This document shows, in pieces, positions 45,978 through 55,496 of a stretch of DNA of 64,000 nt; the first letter of the stretch is position 1, and every line of letters begins with the position of its first letter. The stretch spans positions 1-64,000 of the forward strand of contig CALEMF010000106.1 in the NCBI GenBank assembly GCA_937911505.1. Direction: 5' to 3'. The notes below the pieces were generated by a model. It saw only the letters and a program-made list of their open reading frames with translations, ran no database searches and had not been told where the DNA came from. Source of the DNA: an uncultured Cytophagales bacterium. Its GTDB lineage: Bacteria; Bacteroidota; Bacteroidia; Cytophagales; Thermonemataceae. The translations under genes and the position numbers were made by a program.

Positions 45978-46391
45978 CTAGGCGTCATAATCAAAATGAA
46001 CTACCTGCTTCACCTCAGGATGTAAACTCAGCGCCACCGGACAGCTTTTGGCTACCTTCTCCAATTGTGCTCTTGTCTCTTGAGAAAGCTGAAGTCCGCT
46101 AGGAAAATGAAAAGTAATCTCGATAGAAGCAATTTTACGCGGCTGGCTAGTCATCTTTTTGGTAGTTTCCCAAGTAGTACCTTCTAGTGATACTTGATTT
46201 TTTGTTGCCCAAATACCCATGATAGTCATCATGCAGCTCCCAAGGGCGGCACTTACCAGATCAGTAGGCGAAAAGGCCTCTCCTTTTCCCTGATTATCAG
46301 TAGGAGCATCTGTTAGGAGTGTATTTCCAGACGAAACGTGCTTATTGTGGGTACGCAAATTCCCTTGGTAATGTGATTGTACAGTAGGCAT
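45978..46391 (-). CDS. OsmC family peroxide-resistance protein
   Basis: The 137-residue product matches the OsmC/Ohr family. It has the FSPTDLVSAALGSCMMTIMG segment, which carries one conserved Cys, and KSCPVALSLHPEVKQVVHFD with the second. These two cysteines reduce organic hydroperoxides. It is upstream of msrA on the same strand by 66 bases, so both oxidative-damage genes may share a transcript. Confidence 0.92.
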   Translation of the reverse strand: MPTVQSHYQGNLRTHNKHVSSGNTLLTDAPTDNQGKGEAFSPTDLVSAALGSCMMTIMGIWATKNQVSLEGTTWETTKKMTSQPRKIASIEITFHFPSGLQLSQETRAQLEKVAKSCPVALSLHPEVKQVVHFDYDA

Positions 46392-46490
46392 ATGTAAATT
46401 CGTTTATATGGATGAACAAATATTTTAAAATTTAGGTTAAAACCATAGATATTTGTAATTTAGAACAAAACTATTAAGCATCCATCTTAT

Positions 46491-47249
46491 ATGTTTCTCT
46501 GTAGGGTCATATCACTCATAGTGATTATTTTAGGAAGTAGTAGCAGTTATCTCTTATCTCAGAATTTGTTGGAGGATGACTTCACCAAGGAGCTGGTTTT
46601 TGGGGTGAGCCTTAATACCAATGGAGGGCTTCCTGCTGGTGTACAGTTCAAGTATGGAAAGATTAAAAACTCCCAAACAAACGTTACTTACGGCTTAGAG
46701 ATAGTAGGCATTAAACACCCTAAAGAGCGCAGAGTCATCAATGGTAATTCCCCGAGTGGTTTACCCTTTATCGATGGGAAGGAAAACTATTTATTTAGTA
46801 TTCGCCCAGAGTATGGTAGAGAGGGAGTCCTCTTCAGGAAAGCTTCTCAAGAAGGCGTACAAGTGAATGCTATTTTTGCGGTAGGGCCTAGCATTGGGAT
46901 TGTCAAGCCTTATATGATTTGGTACAATGTTGCTCCTGACGCAAGCGGCCAGACGCTCAGAGAAATCCCTTACAGACCAGCAGAACTCGATCCTAGCAGG
47001 ATTTACGGAAGAGGAAGCTTTTTTAGTGGTTGGGATCAAACAAGTGTCGCCTTGGGTGGACATGTAAAGTTAGGGCTTTCTTTTGAAGTAAGTGCTTTTC
47101 AAAAAGCTATTACGGGAATAGAAGTAGGCTTTACGCACGAGGTCTTCGACAGAACCGTTACCATCCTTAATAGCAACCTAGGAGAGGTAGAAAACTCCAA
47201 TAGTTTTACTTCTGCCTACTTGATGTTCTTCTTTGGTGCTAGAAAGTAA
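46491..47249 (+). CDS. Secreted, probably outer-membrane barrel protein
   Basis: The 252-residue product has a signal sequence (RVISLIVIILGSSSSYLLSQ) and beta-rich alternation (ELVFGVSLNTNGGLPAGVQF, YGLEIVGIKHPKERRVINGN) ending SFTSAYLMFFFGARK. It resembles small porin-like envelope proteins of Bacteroidota with KHPKE and RPEYGRE phrases. Function is unknown. It precedes lipA by 47 bases on the same strand, but there is no clear functional link. Confidence 0.75.
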   Translation: MFLCRVISLIVIILGSSSSYLLSQNLLEDDFTKELVFGVSLNTNGGLPAGVQFKYGKIKNSQTNVTYGLEIVGIKHPKERRVINGNSPSGLPFIDGKENYLFSIRPEYGREGVLFRKASQEGVQVNAIFAVGPSIGIVKPYMIWYNVAPDASGQTLREIPYRPAELDPSRIYGRGSFFSGWDQTSVALGGHVKLGLSFEVSAFQKAITGIEVGFTHEVFDRTVTILNSNLGEVENSNSFTSAYLMFFFGARK

Positions 47250-47296
47250 ATTCCTTACCTTGTAGTCTTTAGTCTTTGTAATAATATTTGTGAGAT

Positions 47297-48172
47297 ATGA
47301 TTGAATTACCTGTTGTTAGTTCAGAAAAGAAATCTAAGAAACCCAACTGGTTACGTGTCAAGCTACCCGTTGGAAAAGAATACGCAAAAGTTAGAAAATT
47401 AGTAGATACCTATCAACTTCATACCATTTGTGAGAGTGGCAACTGCCCCAATATGGGGGAGTGTTGGGGCGCAGGCACCGCTACCTTTATGATTTTAGGA
47501 AATGTTTGTACGCGTAGCTGTACTTTTTGTGCAGTAGCGACGGGTCGTCCTAGCGAATACGATACTGACGAACCTCGCCGCGTAGCAGAGGCCATTCAGC
47601 TTATGGAGGTAAAGCACGCGGTGATTACTTCTGTCAATAGAGATGAGTTGAAAGACAGAGGAGCCGAAATATGGTATCAAACGGTGAAGATGGTTAAAGA
47701 ACTCTCACCCAGTACTACCATAGAGACGCTTATTCCTGATGTAAAAGGAAACTGGGAAGCACTCTACAGGATGATTAGTGCGGGGCAAGAAGTAGCCTCA
47801 CACAATATGGAAACCATCGAGCGCCTGTATCGTCGTGTGCGACCACAAGCCAAATACCCTAGAAGCTTAGAGCAACTAAAGTTGATGAAAGAGTACGGTA
47901 AGCGCACCAAGTCAGGTATTATGTTAGGATTAGGAGAAACCGACGATGAGGTGTACAAAGCCATGGACGATTTGGTAGAAAACGGCTTAGATATTCTCAC
48001 TTTAGGGCAATACCTACAGCCCACGAAAATGCACCTAGAGGTAGTAGAGTATGTACATCCTGATAAGTTTGCACATTTCAAGGAAGAGGGTTTGAAGCGT
48101 GGTTTAAAATATGTAGAATCAGGACCACTGGTGCGCTCTTCTTACCATGCCGAGCGACACGTAAACGTATAG
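47297..48172 (+). CDS. lipA: Lipoyl synthase
   Basis: LipA inserts two sulfurs into octanoyl groups on lipoyl carrier proteins. The 291-residue product has the auxiliary cluster motif CX4CX5C at Cys45, Cys50 and Cys56. The radical SAM motif CX3CX2C is at Cys71, Cys75 and Cys78, and the terminal RSSYHA motif, whose serine ligates the auxiliary cluster, is also present. No lipB is adjacent. A terminator at 48189-48216 follows. Confidence 0.97.
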   Translation: MIELPVVSSEKKSKKPNWLRVKLPVGKEYAKVRKLVDTYQLHTICESGNCPNMGECWGAGTATFMILGNVCTRSCTFCAVATGRPSEYDTDEPRRVAEAIQLMEVKHAVITSVNRDELKDRGAEIWYQTVKMVKELSPSTTIETLIPDVKGNWEALYRMISAGQEVASHNMETIERLYRRVRPQAKYPRSLEQLKLMKEYGKRTKSGIMLGLGETDDEVYKAMDDLVENGLDILTLGQYLQPTKMHLEVVEYVHPDKFAHFKEEGLKRGLKYVESGPLVRSSYHAERHVNV

Positions 48173-48188
48173 TTATTTTTTGAAAGAA

Positions 48189-48216
48189 GGCAAAGAGATA
48201 CCTCTTTGCCTTTTTC
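48189..48216 (+). terminator. Hairpin terminator after lipA
   Basis: GGCAAAGAG (48189-48197) pairs with CTCTTTGCC (48202-48210) around ATAC, followed by TTTTTCT. It overlaps the first bases of a longer reading of the next gene, which argues for the ATG at 48236 as its start. Confidence 0.8.
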
Positions 48217-48235
48217 TATTGTCTACAATTCACTT

Positions 48236-48994
48236 ATGGAGCTTTATTACCAACAACTAGGCGAAGGAACGCCTATTATTATTCTACACGGTCTTTTTGG
48301 TTCTTCTGACAATTGGTCGAGCATAGGAAAAGAACTGGCCACCTCCTACCAAGTTTTCTTAGTAGACCAGCGTAATCACGGGAAATCACCTCACCACGAG
48401 CAGTGGGATTATGATGTCATGAGTGAAGATTTAAAAAATTTTATAGAACAGCAGGCACTCTCTTCGCCTATTGTATTAGGGCATTCTATGGGTGGTAAAA
48501 CAGCCATGTGGTTTGCTTGTAAGTATCCCCAATTACTCTCGAAGCTTATCGTAGCCGATATGGGTGCACGCGCTTATGCACCTCACCACCAAACCATTTT
48601 AGAAGGACTCAATGCCGTAGCTATTGATCAATTAAAGAGTCGTAAAGAAGCAGATGAGCAGCTTGGACAATACATTCCTGATTTTACTACACGTGCTTTT
48701 CTTTTAAAAAGTCTCTACAGAGACAATGGTCAGTTTGCTTGGCGGATCAATCTTCCTGTCATCACGAATAATATTCTCAATATTATGGAAGCGCTTCCGG
48801 CTGCTTACACTTTTTCGGGAGAAACACTTTTTGTACGTGGTGGGAAATCAGATTATATACAAGAAGAGGACGTTCCTACTATTAAAACCCATTTTCCTCA
48901 AGCAACTTTGACTACTATTGCTGAAGCTGGACACTGGCTACATGCAGAGCAGCCAAAGGCTTTTTTGGAAACTATTACCCATTTTATTAAATGA
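48236..48994 (+). CDS. Alpha/beta-hydrolase (YbfF/BioH-like esterase)
   Basis: From ATG 48236 the product is 252 residues. Motifs are IILHGLFGSSDNWSS (oxyanion-hole HG), VLGHSMGGKTAM (nucleophile Ser in GHSMGG) and EAGHWLHAEQP (catalytic His). The DQRNHGKSPHHEQWDYDVMS segment is typical of YbfF. Substrate is likely a small ester or thioester; not assignable. It is one base upstream of the DUF2911 ATG. Confidence 0.9.
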   Translation: MELYYQQLGEGTPIIILHGLFGSSDNWSSIGKELATSYQVFLVDQRNHGKSPHHEQWDYDVMSEDLKNFIEQQALSSPIVLGHSMGGKTAMWFACKYPQLLSKLIVADMGARAYAPHHQTILEGLNAVAIDQLKSRKEADEQLGQYIPDFTTRAFLLKSLYRDNGQFAWRINLPVITNNILNIMEALPAAYTFSGETLFVRGGKSDYIQEEDVPTIKTHFPQATLTTIAEAGHWLHAEQPKAFLETITHFIK

Positions 48995-48995
48995 T

Positions 48996-49544
48996 ATGAA
49001 AAGAGTATTCATTGTAGTGGCCATCATCATTGTAGCGAGTGTTATTGTACTAGTTGGACTACGTATCTATACTAAATCCTTTAGCCCAGAGGCAGAGGCT
49101 TCCTTTCAGCAAGGAGATTTTACGATACAGGTTGACTATTGCCAACCTACTAAAAAAGAAAGGCTTATTTTTGGTAAAGAACAAGACGAAGCACTTGTAC
49201 CCTACGGTAAAGTATGGCGCACTGGTGCTAATGAGGCCACCCTCATTGAACTTAGCCAACCTATTACTTTTATGGATGGTCAAACCCTAGCCGCAGGGCG
49301 TTATTCAATTTTTACTGTTCCTCAGGTTGACGAATGGACGATCATTTTCAACGAAGAAACGGGACAATGGGGCACTAATTACGATGAAGTACAAAATCAC
49401 CTCTCAGTTACGGCAAGTAGCGAGGCGCTTGAAGAGGAAATAGAATCCTTTACTATTAGCTTTACAGAGAAAGCCAACCAAATTGACCTTGTACTTCGCT
49501 GGGATCGTACCAAGGTAGTTTTGCCTTTTAAGGTAGAAGGCTAA
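48996..49544 (+). CDS. DUF2911 envelope protein
   Basis: From ATG 48996 the product has an N-terminal membrane segment (VFIVVAIIIVASVIVLVGLR) and a DUF2911 domain: VDYCQPTKKERLIFG, LVPYGKVWRTGANEATLIEL and GQTLAAGRYSIFTVPQVDEW, then IIFNEETGQWGTNYDEVQNH. DUF2911 occurs in many Bacteroidota secreted proteins; no biochemical function is established. The start lies one base after the hydrolase stop, so they are cotranscribed. A longer frame from 48918 overlaps the hydrolase and was rejected. Confidence 0.9.
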   Translation: MKRVFIVVAIIIVASVIVLVGLRIYTKSFSPEAEASFQQGDFTIQVDYCQPTKKERLIFGKEQDEALVPYGKVWRTGANEATLIELSQPITFMDGQTLAAGRYSIFTVPQVDEWTIIFNEETGQWGTNYDEVQNHLSVTASSEALEEEIESFTISFTEKANQIDLVLRWDRTKVVLPFKVEG

Positions 49545-49592
49545 TGGTAAGAAAAGCAAGCTACTTACAAAAGTTTTGATTACTCGATACAC

Positions 49593-50060
49593 TTGAAAAG
49601 GATACAAGTAAAGAAAGGACAAATTCTCCAGAGAAAAGGTGATCTTCATACTAAGGCTTATGAAGTGAAATCAGGCTTGCTGCGTAGCTACGCTATTGAT
49701 GAAAAAGGCAAAGAACATATCTTCTTGTTTGCTCCCGAAGGATGGATTATGGCAGATAGCAATGACTACGATCAGCCTGCTGCTTTATTCATTGATGCAC
49801 TAGAAGATACCATCCTAATTGAAAAAGAAAAACTAGCGGTAAAGGTACACGAGATGTCTAAGCTTATTAAGCGCCTCAATGTATTACAGCAGCGCGTTAT
49901 TATGCTGATGAGCGCCTCGGCCATTGAGCGCTACGAACACTTTATCGAAACCTATCCTGATATTGTGCAACGTGTTCCTCAAAGAATGATCGCTTCCTAC
50001 CTAGGCATTACACCTGAAGCCCTTAGTACTGTTAAAAGGCAACAAGTTCTTAAGAAATAA
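49593..50060 (+). CDS. Crp/Fnr-family regulator, short N-terminus
   Basis: The 155-residue product has a cyclic-nucleotide-binding-like fold (KKGQILQRKGDLHTKAYEVK, GLLRSYAIDEKGKEHIF) and a C-terminal helix-turn-helix ending PQRMIASYLGITPEALSTVK. It lacks about 30 residues usually found before this point, and its first codon is TTG. Upstream the frame stays open 14 codons to a TAA at 49548-49550, with no ATG. A truncated N-terminus or a TTG start are both possible. It precedes the DoxX-like gene by 107 bases; regulation of that gene is possible. Confidence 0.75.
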   Translation: MKRIQVKKGQILQRKGDLHTKAYEVKSGLLRSYAIDEKGKEHIFLFAPEGWIMADSNDYDQPAALFIDALEDTILIEKEKLAVKVHEMSKLIKRLNVLQQRVIMLMSASAIERYEHFIETYPDIVQRVPQRMIASYLGITPEALSTVKRQQVLKK

Positions 50061-50167
50061 CTAAGTATAAATTCAGTCATTTATTAATCTACATTAAGGC
50101 ATAAGTTGTACTTTTCCTATAGTTTTGCTTTACATTTTGTAAAATGAACGATCAAAACAAATAACCC

Positions 50168-50542
50168 ATGAAAAAATTTAAAATCACCTATTGGATAAGT
50201 ACTGGTTTGTTCACCCTTCTTATGATCTTTTCAGTTGGTAACTATTTTTTTCAAACGGACCAAGTAAAAGCAGCTTTCGAGTCTTTTGCTTATCCAAGCT
50301 ATCTGGTAATTCCTTTAGGGATTGTCAAGATTATAGGGGTAGTAGTCCTCTGGTTTGCCCCCAACTTTTTGCTAAGAGAATGGGCTTATGCGGGTTTCTT
50401 CTTTAACATTATCTTGGCTTTTTTTGCCCATTTGATGATCAATGATGGACAGTTTGCAGGTGCACTCATTGCGTTGGTATTGCTTCTTACTTCTTATTTT
50501 TCAAGGAAAAAAGCCTTTGTGCTCAACCTATCGACACAGTAA
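50168..50542 (+). CDS. DoxX-like membrane protein
   Basis: The 124-residue product has four hydrophobic segments in the DoxX-like layout: ITYWISTGLFTLLMIFSVGN, YPSYLVIPLGIVKIIGVVVL and WAYAGFFFNIILAFFAHLMI, then ALIALVLLLTSYFSRKKAFV. DoxX-like proteins are poorly understood and may be redox- or surfactant-related. The upstream Crp/Fnr gene on the same strand is a possible regulator. Confidence 0.85.
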   Translation: MKKFKITYWISTGLFTLLMIFSVGNYFFQTDQVKAAFESFAYPSYLVIPLGIVKIIGVVVLWFAPNFLLREWAYAGFFFNIILAFFAHLMINDGQFAGALIALVLLLTSYFSRKKAFVLNLSTQ

Positions 50543-50585
50543 TAAACTAAGTTTTTCACGTGCCTCAGAAGTAGCTCTTGAGGCT

Positions 50586-51890
50586 TTACAGCCGTGTAAT
50601 CTCCGCTCCCAATGCATTCAATCGGCCGTCAATGTTTTGGTAACCTCGGTCGATCTGTTCAGCATTAGCAATAATGCTCGTTCCTTCGGCAGAAAGTGCT
50701 GCTATCAGTAAAGCAACGCCTGCACGAATATCGGGCGAGCTCATTTTGATTCCTTTGAGAGAAGTCTTTTTATCTAAACCTATGACGGTAGCACGATGCG
50801 GATCACAGAGAATGATTTGTCCACCCATATCAATGAGTTTATCTACAAAGAAGAGCCTACTTTCGAACATTTTCTGATGAATAAGCAGCGTTCCTCTCGC
50901 TTGAATAGCTGTCACTAAAACGATACTGAGCAGATCAGGCGTAAAGCCAGGCCAAGGCGCATCATCTATTTTTAGGATAGAGCCATCGAGAAACGTTTCT
51001 ATCTCATAACTGTCTTGGGCAGGAATATAAATATCGTCTCACTTATAGGTCATTTGAATTCCCATTTTCTGATAAACACGTGGGATACAACCTAACTGAG
51101 GAATTTGGCAATCTTTAATGGTAATTTCGGAAGCAGTCATGGCAGCCATTCCTATAAAGCTCCCGATTTCTATCATATCAGGTAGAATGGTATGAGTCGT
51201 TCCTTTAAGTGCTTCCACCCCTTCTACAGTGAGTAAGTTAGAGCCTACCCCGGTAATCTTTGCCCCCATGCGATTGAGCATTTTACACAGTTGCTGTATG
51301 TAAGGCTCACAAGCCGCATGGTAGATGGTGGTGGTTCCTTTGGCAAGTACAGCAGCCATCAAAATATTGGCTGTACCTGTTACAGAAGCTTCATCTAAGA
51401 GGATGTAGTTTCCTTGTAGGTTGGTGGCATCGATCTCGAAGAAGCCTGTTTTAGCATCATAATCGAACTGTGCACCTAAGGCTTGAAAACCCAAAAAGTG
51501 CGTATCGAGTCGGCGACGTCCTATTTTATCGCCACCTGGACGAGGGATTTTACTTCTCCCAAAGCGAGCGAGTAGCGGCCCGAGAATCATAATAGATCCT
51601 CTCAGTGCACTTGCTTTTTGGATATAAGCAGGTGTTTCTAGGTAATTTAAATGAATGTTGCGCGCCTCGAATTTATAAGAAGAAGCGGAAAGTTTATCTA
51701 CTTTTACACCTAAGTCCACGAGAATCTCAATGAGCTTATTCACATCTCGAATATTAGGAATATTATGTACCTCTACAGGTTCTTCGGTAAGTAGCAGCGC
51801 ACATAAGATTTGTAGTGCTTCATTTTTAGCTCCTTGTGGTACGATTTCTCCTTTAAGAGAAGCGCCGCCACGTACTTGAAAAGATGACAT
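50586..51890 (-). pseudogene. murA: UDP-N-acetylglucosamine 1-carboxyvinyltransferase interrupted by in-frame TGA
   Basis: MurA makes enolpyruvyl-UDP-GlcNAc, the first committed step of peptidoglycan synthesis. From ATG 51890 the frame encodes PQGAKNEALQILCALLLTEE and RGSIMILGPLLARFGRSKIP, then RPGGDKIGRRRLDTHFLGFQ, and stops at TGA 51039-51041 (codon 284). The same frame continues directly as [20 protein letters not shown] and [16 protein letters not shown]. It goes on as [20 protein letters not shown] and IEQ-like [20 protein letters not shown] to TAA at 50586. Homologs have Gly at the interrupted site (GDDIYxP), so GGA to TGA would explain it. The full length is 434 codons, and no second murA is in the window. 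Since murA is normally essential, the stop is most likely an error or is suppressed. Confidence 0.93.
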
Positions 51891-51926
51891 TATTTATAGA
51901 AGTAAGTTGTAGTAAAAGGGATTGGT

Positions 51927-52559
51927 TTATCTTTTTCTTTTTTTCTTATTGAGGTTGTTTTTCATCTTTTTATTATTTCTGTTTTGTCCGTTTGATACTT
52001 TCTTCACTTGTGAATCAAAATACCCATGGGCTCTTACTTCTGCTATGTCTATCATGAGTTGATTATCAGAAAGTTCTTTTATTTGCTCTAGGATTAGGTC
52101 ATCTTCTACGTTGTCTTTGTTCCAAGTCATGTAGAAACCTTTCATAAGCCTCCCAATATGAATGATGGCTGCTTTGCGTTCTTCTTCATTTTGTAACGCG
52201 CAGGCTTGTTCTATAAGTAGCTCTACATTTTTACCATAGTGCCTATACCTGATCCTATTATTACTATATGCCACTTTCTGTGGTTTTTTACCAATAGCAG
52301 TGGGCTCTGGCATAGGATAAGGGGCATCGATGTCTAGTCTAAACTTAGACATAATATAGAGGTCGTCCCATAACTTACTCTGGCTGTCAATTTGTTCTTT
52401 GTAAGTAGGATGAATCTGACGCATCAATTCTACTAAAGCATGCGCCAATTTGGTACGCTTTGCCTTGTCTTGGATTGTCAGTAAATAGTCTACTAGTTTT
52501 TGTACATTTCTTCCGTATTCTTTCAGAATAAGGGTATCACCATTTTTATATTCGTACAT
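51927..52559 (-). CDS. DUF4290 protein
   Basis: The 210-residue product matches DUF4290, a Bacteroidota family often found just upstream of murA. Landmarks are YEYKNGDTLILKEYGRNVQK, ELMRQIHPTYKEQIDSQSKL and KIGRYRHYGKNVELLIEQA-like (RIRYRHYGKNVELLIEQACA). The C-terminus is strongly basic (NNKKMKNNLNKKKRKR), which may bind nucleic acid. Function is unknown; the 36-base spacing and shared strand indicate an operon with murA. Confidence 0.93.
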   Translation of the reverse strand: MYEYKNGDTLILKEYGRNVQKLVDYLLTIQDKAKRTKLAHALVELMRQIHPTYKEQIDSQSKLWDDLYIMSKFRLDIDAPYPMPEPTAIGKKPQKVAYSNNRIRYRHYGKNVELLIEQACALQNEEERKAAIIHIGRLMKGFYMTWNKDNVEDDLILEQIKELSDNQLMIDIAEVRAHGYFDSQVKKVSNGQNRNNKKMKNNLNKKKRKR

Positions 52560-52603
52560 AAGTATAATAAAGGGTTATTAAAAATCTCTTTTAGGCTGTA
52601 TGC

Positions 52604-54844
52604 TTATCCGTGAATTTTGAGCTTGGCAAAACTCAACAAAAGTACTTTTTCACCTACTTCGTCGAACTGAATAGTAGCTTTCTTGCTTTTATCATCGCCT
52701 TGTACATCTTTTACAATGCCATACCCAAATTTGAGATGCTCTACTTTCATCCCTGCTTCAATGAAAGTAGTATCACTAGGTTTGAAGTTCGCAGAAGGCT
52801 TGTAGGTAATCTTTTTGGTAGACGTACTCTTAGGTTTTACTCGCTTTTTTACTAAGGTCTTTGAAGGAAGAATATTCCCTCCTACAGGAAAGGTATCTAT
52901 CTTTCTTTCTTTCAGGCAACGTTCATCTATTTCTTCCAAAAATCTACTCGGTTCGCAGTCTTTTACCCGTCCAAAGCGATAGCGTGAAGTAGCGTAAGAC
53001 AACGTGAGCCGTTTCTCCGCACGGGTGATGGCCACATAAAAAAGACGGCGTTCTTCTTCGAGATCGGCCCTACTTCCTATCATTTGCTGGGAGGGGAACA
53101 AGTCCTCTTCTAGCCCTACCACATACACGTACTTAAACTCTAAGCCCTTGGCGGAGTGGATCGTCATGAGGGTTACTTTCTCTTGATTTTCACCTTCCTC
53201 CTCTTCGTCAGCATTGGTGAGGAGCGATACTTCCTGTAAGAAAGCACCAATAGATTTATCTGGATTTTCTGGATTGTCTACAAACTCTTTGATACCGTTA
53301 AGCAGTTCTTGTACATTTTCGTAACGTGCCAGCCCTTCAATCGACTTGTCTTCGTAGAGCTCTTTCATCAAGCCAGACATTTTGGTAATTTCTAGCGCCG
53401 CTGTGTAGGCGTCTTTTTCTTGGGTGGTTACCTCAAAGCTCTTGATAAGCGTAGCAAAGTTATCGATTGTGACGGCTGGTCGTCCCTTAATGTACTTATG
53501 GGCGTGCGTAAGTACCTCCCAGATAGAAACGAGGTTGTCTGCAGCAGCCACCCGAATCTTCGCCACAGTGGTATCCCCAATGCCTCTTTTAGGAAGATTG
53601 ATGATGCGCTTAAAGGCTTCTTCGTCATTATGATTAATGGTAAAACGCAAGTAAGCAATAACATCCTTGATTTCTCTTCTCTGATAGAAAGAAAGCCCAC
53701 CTACTACCCTGTACTTAATATTGAGTCGCCGCAGCGCTTCTTCAAAGCTTCTGGATTGCGCATTGGTACGGTATAGAATAGCAAAATCATTATTGCTGAG
53801 CTGATGTTGCATCTTAGACTCAAAAATATCTTGCGCAATGAGGCGTGACTCCTCAGCATCAGAAGTCGCTTTTAAGATTTCGATGTACTCACCTTGTTCA
53901 TTGTTGGTCCAAACGCTCTTCTTGAGTTGGGCTTGGTTCTTGGCAATTACGGAGTTGGCCGCTTGTACAATATTTTTAGTAGAACGGTAGTTTTGCTCCA
54001 ATCGAATGATTTTAAGGCTGGGGTAATCCCGCTCAAAGTTCAGAATATTCTGAATATCGGCTCCTCTAAAGGCGTAAATGGACTGGGCGTCATCTCCTAC
54101 CACACAGATATTTTGATGCACTGCCGCTAGCTTTCTGGTAATAAGATACTGCGAGATGTTGGTATCTTGAAACTCATCTACCATCACGTATTTAAATTTA
54201 TGCTGGTATTTATTGAGTATGTCGATATGGTCTCTAAAAAGGACATTGGTGTTAAACAATAGGTCGTCGAAGTCCATAGCGTTGGCCTTGAAGCAGCGCT
54301 TTTGGTAAATCGTATAGATTTTTCCAATCTCTGGGCGTTGGTAGCTCTCATCGTCCGCTCTGTAAACAGGATTCCCGATGTATTCTTTAGGAGACACCAA
54401 CCTGTTTTTAGCTGCAGAAATCCGATTAAATACGACGTTGGCCTTGTATAGTTTATCGTCCAAGCCCAGCTCCTTTACAATAGTTCGAATAAGCGACTTA
54501 GAATCGTCTGTATCGTAGATGGAGAAGTCGCTCGTATAGCCAATACGATGCCCTTCTATCCGTAAAATTTTAGCAAAAATGGAATGGAAAGTTCCCATCC
54601 AGATGTTTTTGGCTTCATTGCCGATTACTGACTGAATACGATAACGCATTTCTGCAGCAGCTTTATTAGTAAAGGTAAGTGCTAAAATATTGTAAGCATC
54701 TACCCCATGGTAAATCAAATGGGCTATTCTGTAGGTAAGCACACGGGTTTTACCAGAACCTGCCCCTGCAATAATCATTAGAGGCCCTTCCGTATGGACA
54801 ACTGCCTGGCGTTGTGGTTCATTTAAGGAATCTAAGTATTCCAT
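52604..54844 (-). CDS. uvrD: UvrD/PcrA-type DNA helicase
   Basis: The 746-residue product is a superfamily 1A helicase that unwinds DNA in repair and restart. Motifs are Walker A at 27-33 (GAGSGKT), Walker B (VMVDEFQDTN), motif III (VVGDDAQSIYAFRGAD), motif IV (LEQNYRST) and motif VI (YVAITRAEKRLTLSYA). The C-terminal extension (KPSANFKPSDTTFIEAGMKV, then a Tudor-like segment) is typical of PcrA/UvrD. It precedes DUF4290 and murA by 44 bases. Confidence 0.95.
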   Translation of the reverse strand: MEYLDSLNEPQRQAVVHTEGPLMIIAGAGSGKTRVLTYRIAHLIYHGVDAYNILALTFTNKAAAEMRYRIQSVIGNEAKNIWMGTFHSIFAKILRIEGHRIGYTSDFSIYDTDDSKSLIRTIVKELGLDDKLYKANVVFNRISAAKNRLVSPKEYIGNPVYRADDESYQRPEIGKIYTIYQKRCFKANAMDFDDLLFNTNVLFRDHIDILNKYQHKFKYVMVDEFQDTNISQYLITRKLAAVHQNICVVGDDAQSIYAFRGADIQNILNFERDYPSLKIIRLEQNYRSTKNIVQAANSVIAKNQAQLKKSVWTNNEQGEYIEILKATSDAEESRLIAQDIFESKMQHQLSNNDFAILYRTNAQSRSFEEALRRLNIKYRVVGGLSFYQRREIKDVIAYLRFTINHNDEEAFKRIINLPKRGIGDTTVAKIRVAAADNLVSIWEVLTHAHKYIKGRPAVTIDNFATLIKSFEVTTQEKDAYTAALEITKMSGLMKELYEDKSIEGLARYENVQELLNGIKEFVDNPENPDKSIGAFLQEVSLLTNADEEEEGENQEKVTLMTIHSAKGLEFKYVYVVGLEEDLFPSQQMIGSRADLEEERRLFYVAITRAEKRLTLSYATSRYRFGRVKDCEPSRFLEEIDERCLKERKIDTFPVGGNILPSKTLVKKRVKPKSTSTKKITYKPSANFKPSDTTFIEAGMKVEHLKFGYGIVKDVQGDDKSKKATIQFDEVGEKVLLLSFAKLKIHG

Positions 54845-54921
54845 AGTTTATTGAGCTATTTTACACTTTTAAAAGAATAATAGTGATAGGCGTAGCACAT
54901 ACCCTATAGCTTGCTATTCAG

Positions 54922-55470
54922 TTATTTTAAGGTTGATTTGATTTGTCGGATTCGCTCCTGTTTCGTTAATGTTGTGTAATTTACACTTTCTTGTGTAATT
55001 AATTCAAGTAATTGCTTTACTTTATCGTGATGAGGGATTGTTTTACCTGTTTTTACATCAATATATTTAGAAGTTGACCAAAGCAGATTTTTCAGTACCT
55101 TCTGCTCTATGTCCGTCATATAAAACTCCGTGACAATGGTGGTTTCATCGTAATAAATTACCTGCGAAAAAATCCAAACGATTTCTGCTACAAAAACCGA
55201 CTTAATGTAAGAAATATTATGGTTATACGCAACCCAGCCTGCTTGGTACTCCTGAAAAAAATCGGCTGAGGTAAGCGCATAGTTTTGTAGTATTTGGTCT
55301 TCACGTGCATTGAAATAATAATCAAAATACTTAGCGTTATTGAGGTGGCGCAGTGGATCGCAATCTTGAAAACGGACAATCGCTTTGGAGGCCAACAGTG
55401 TAGGATATACTCGATCGGGATTAATTTGAAACATAGTGGCTACTATCAGGGCTTTGCTGGACTGCTTCAT
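54922..55470 (-). CDS. Acyl-CoA thioesterase of the 4HBT hotdog family
   Basis: The 182-residue product matches the YbgC/4HBT hotdog fold. The conserved RFQDCDPLRHLNNAKYFDYY motif carries the catalytic Asp in DCDPLRHLNN, followed by a hotdog strand (VAYNHNISYIKSVFVAEIVW). Such enzymes hydrolyse acyl-CoA or 4-hydroxybenzoyl-CoA thioesters. It follows the lysine-rich ORF and the acyltransferase on the same strand, suggesting a small lipid-related operon. Confidence 0.85.
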   Translation of the reverse strand: MKQSSKALIVATMFQINPDRVYPTLLASKAIVRFQDCDPLRHLNNAKYFDYYFNAREDQILQNYALTSADFFQEYQAGWVAYNHNISYIKSVFVAEIVWIFSQVIYYDETTIVTEFYMTDIEQKVLKNLLWSTSKYIDVKTGKTIPHHDKVKQLLELITQESVNYTTLTKQERIRQIKSTLK

Positions 55471-55496
55471 TGAAGCAGTGTGATATTTTAATTTTA

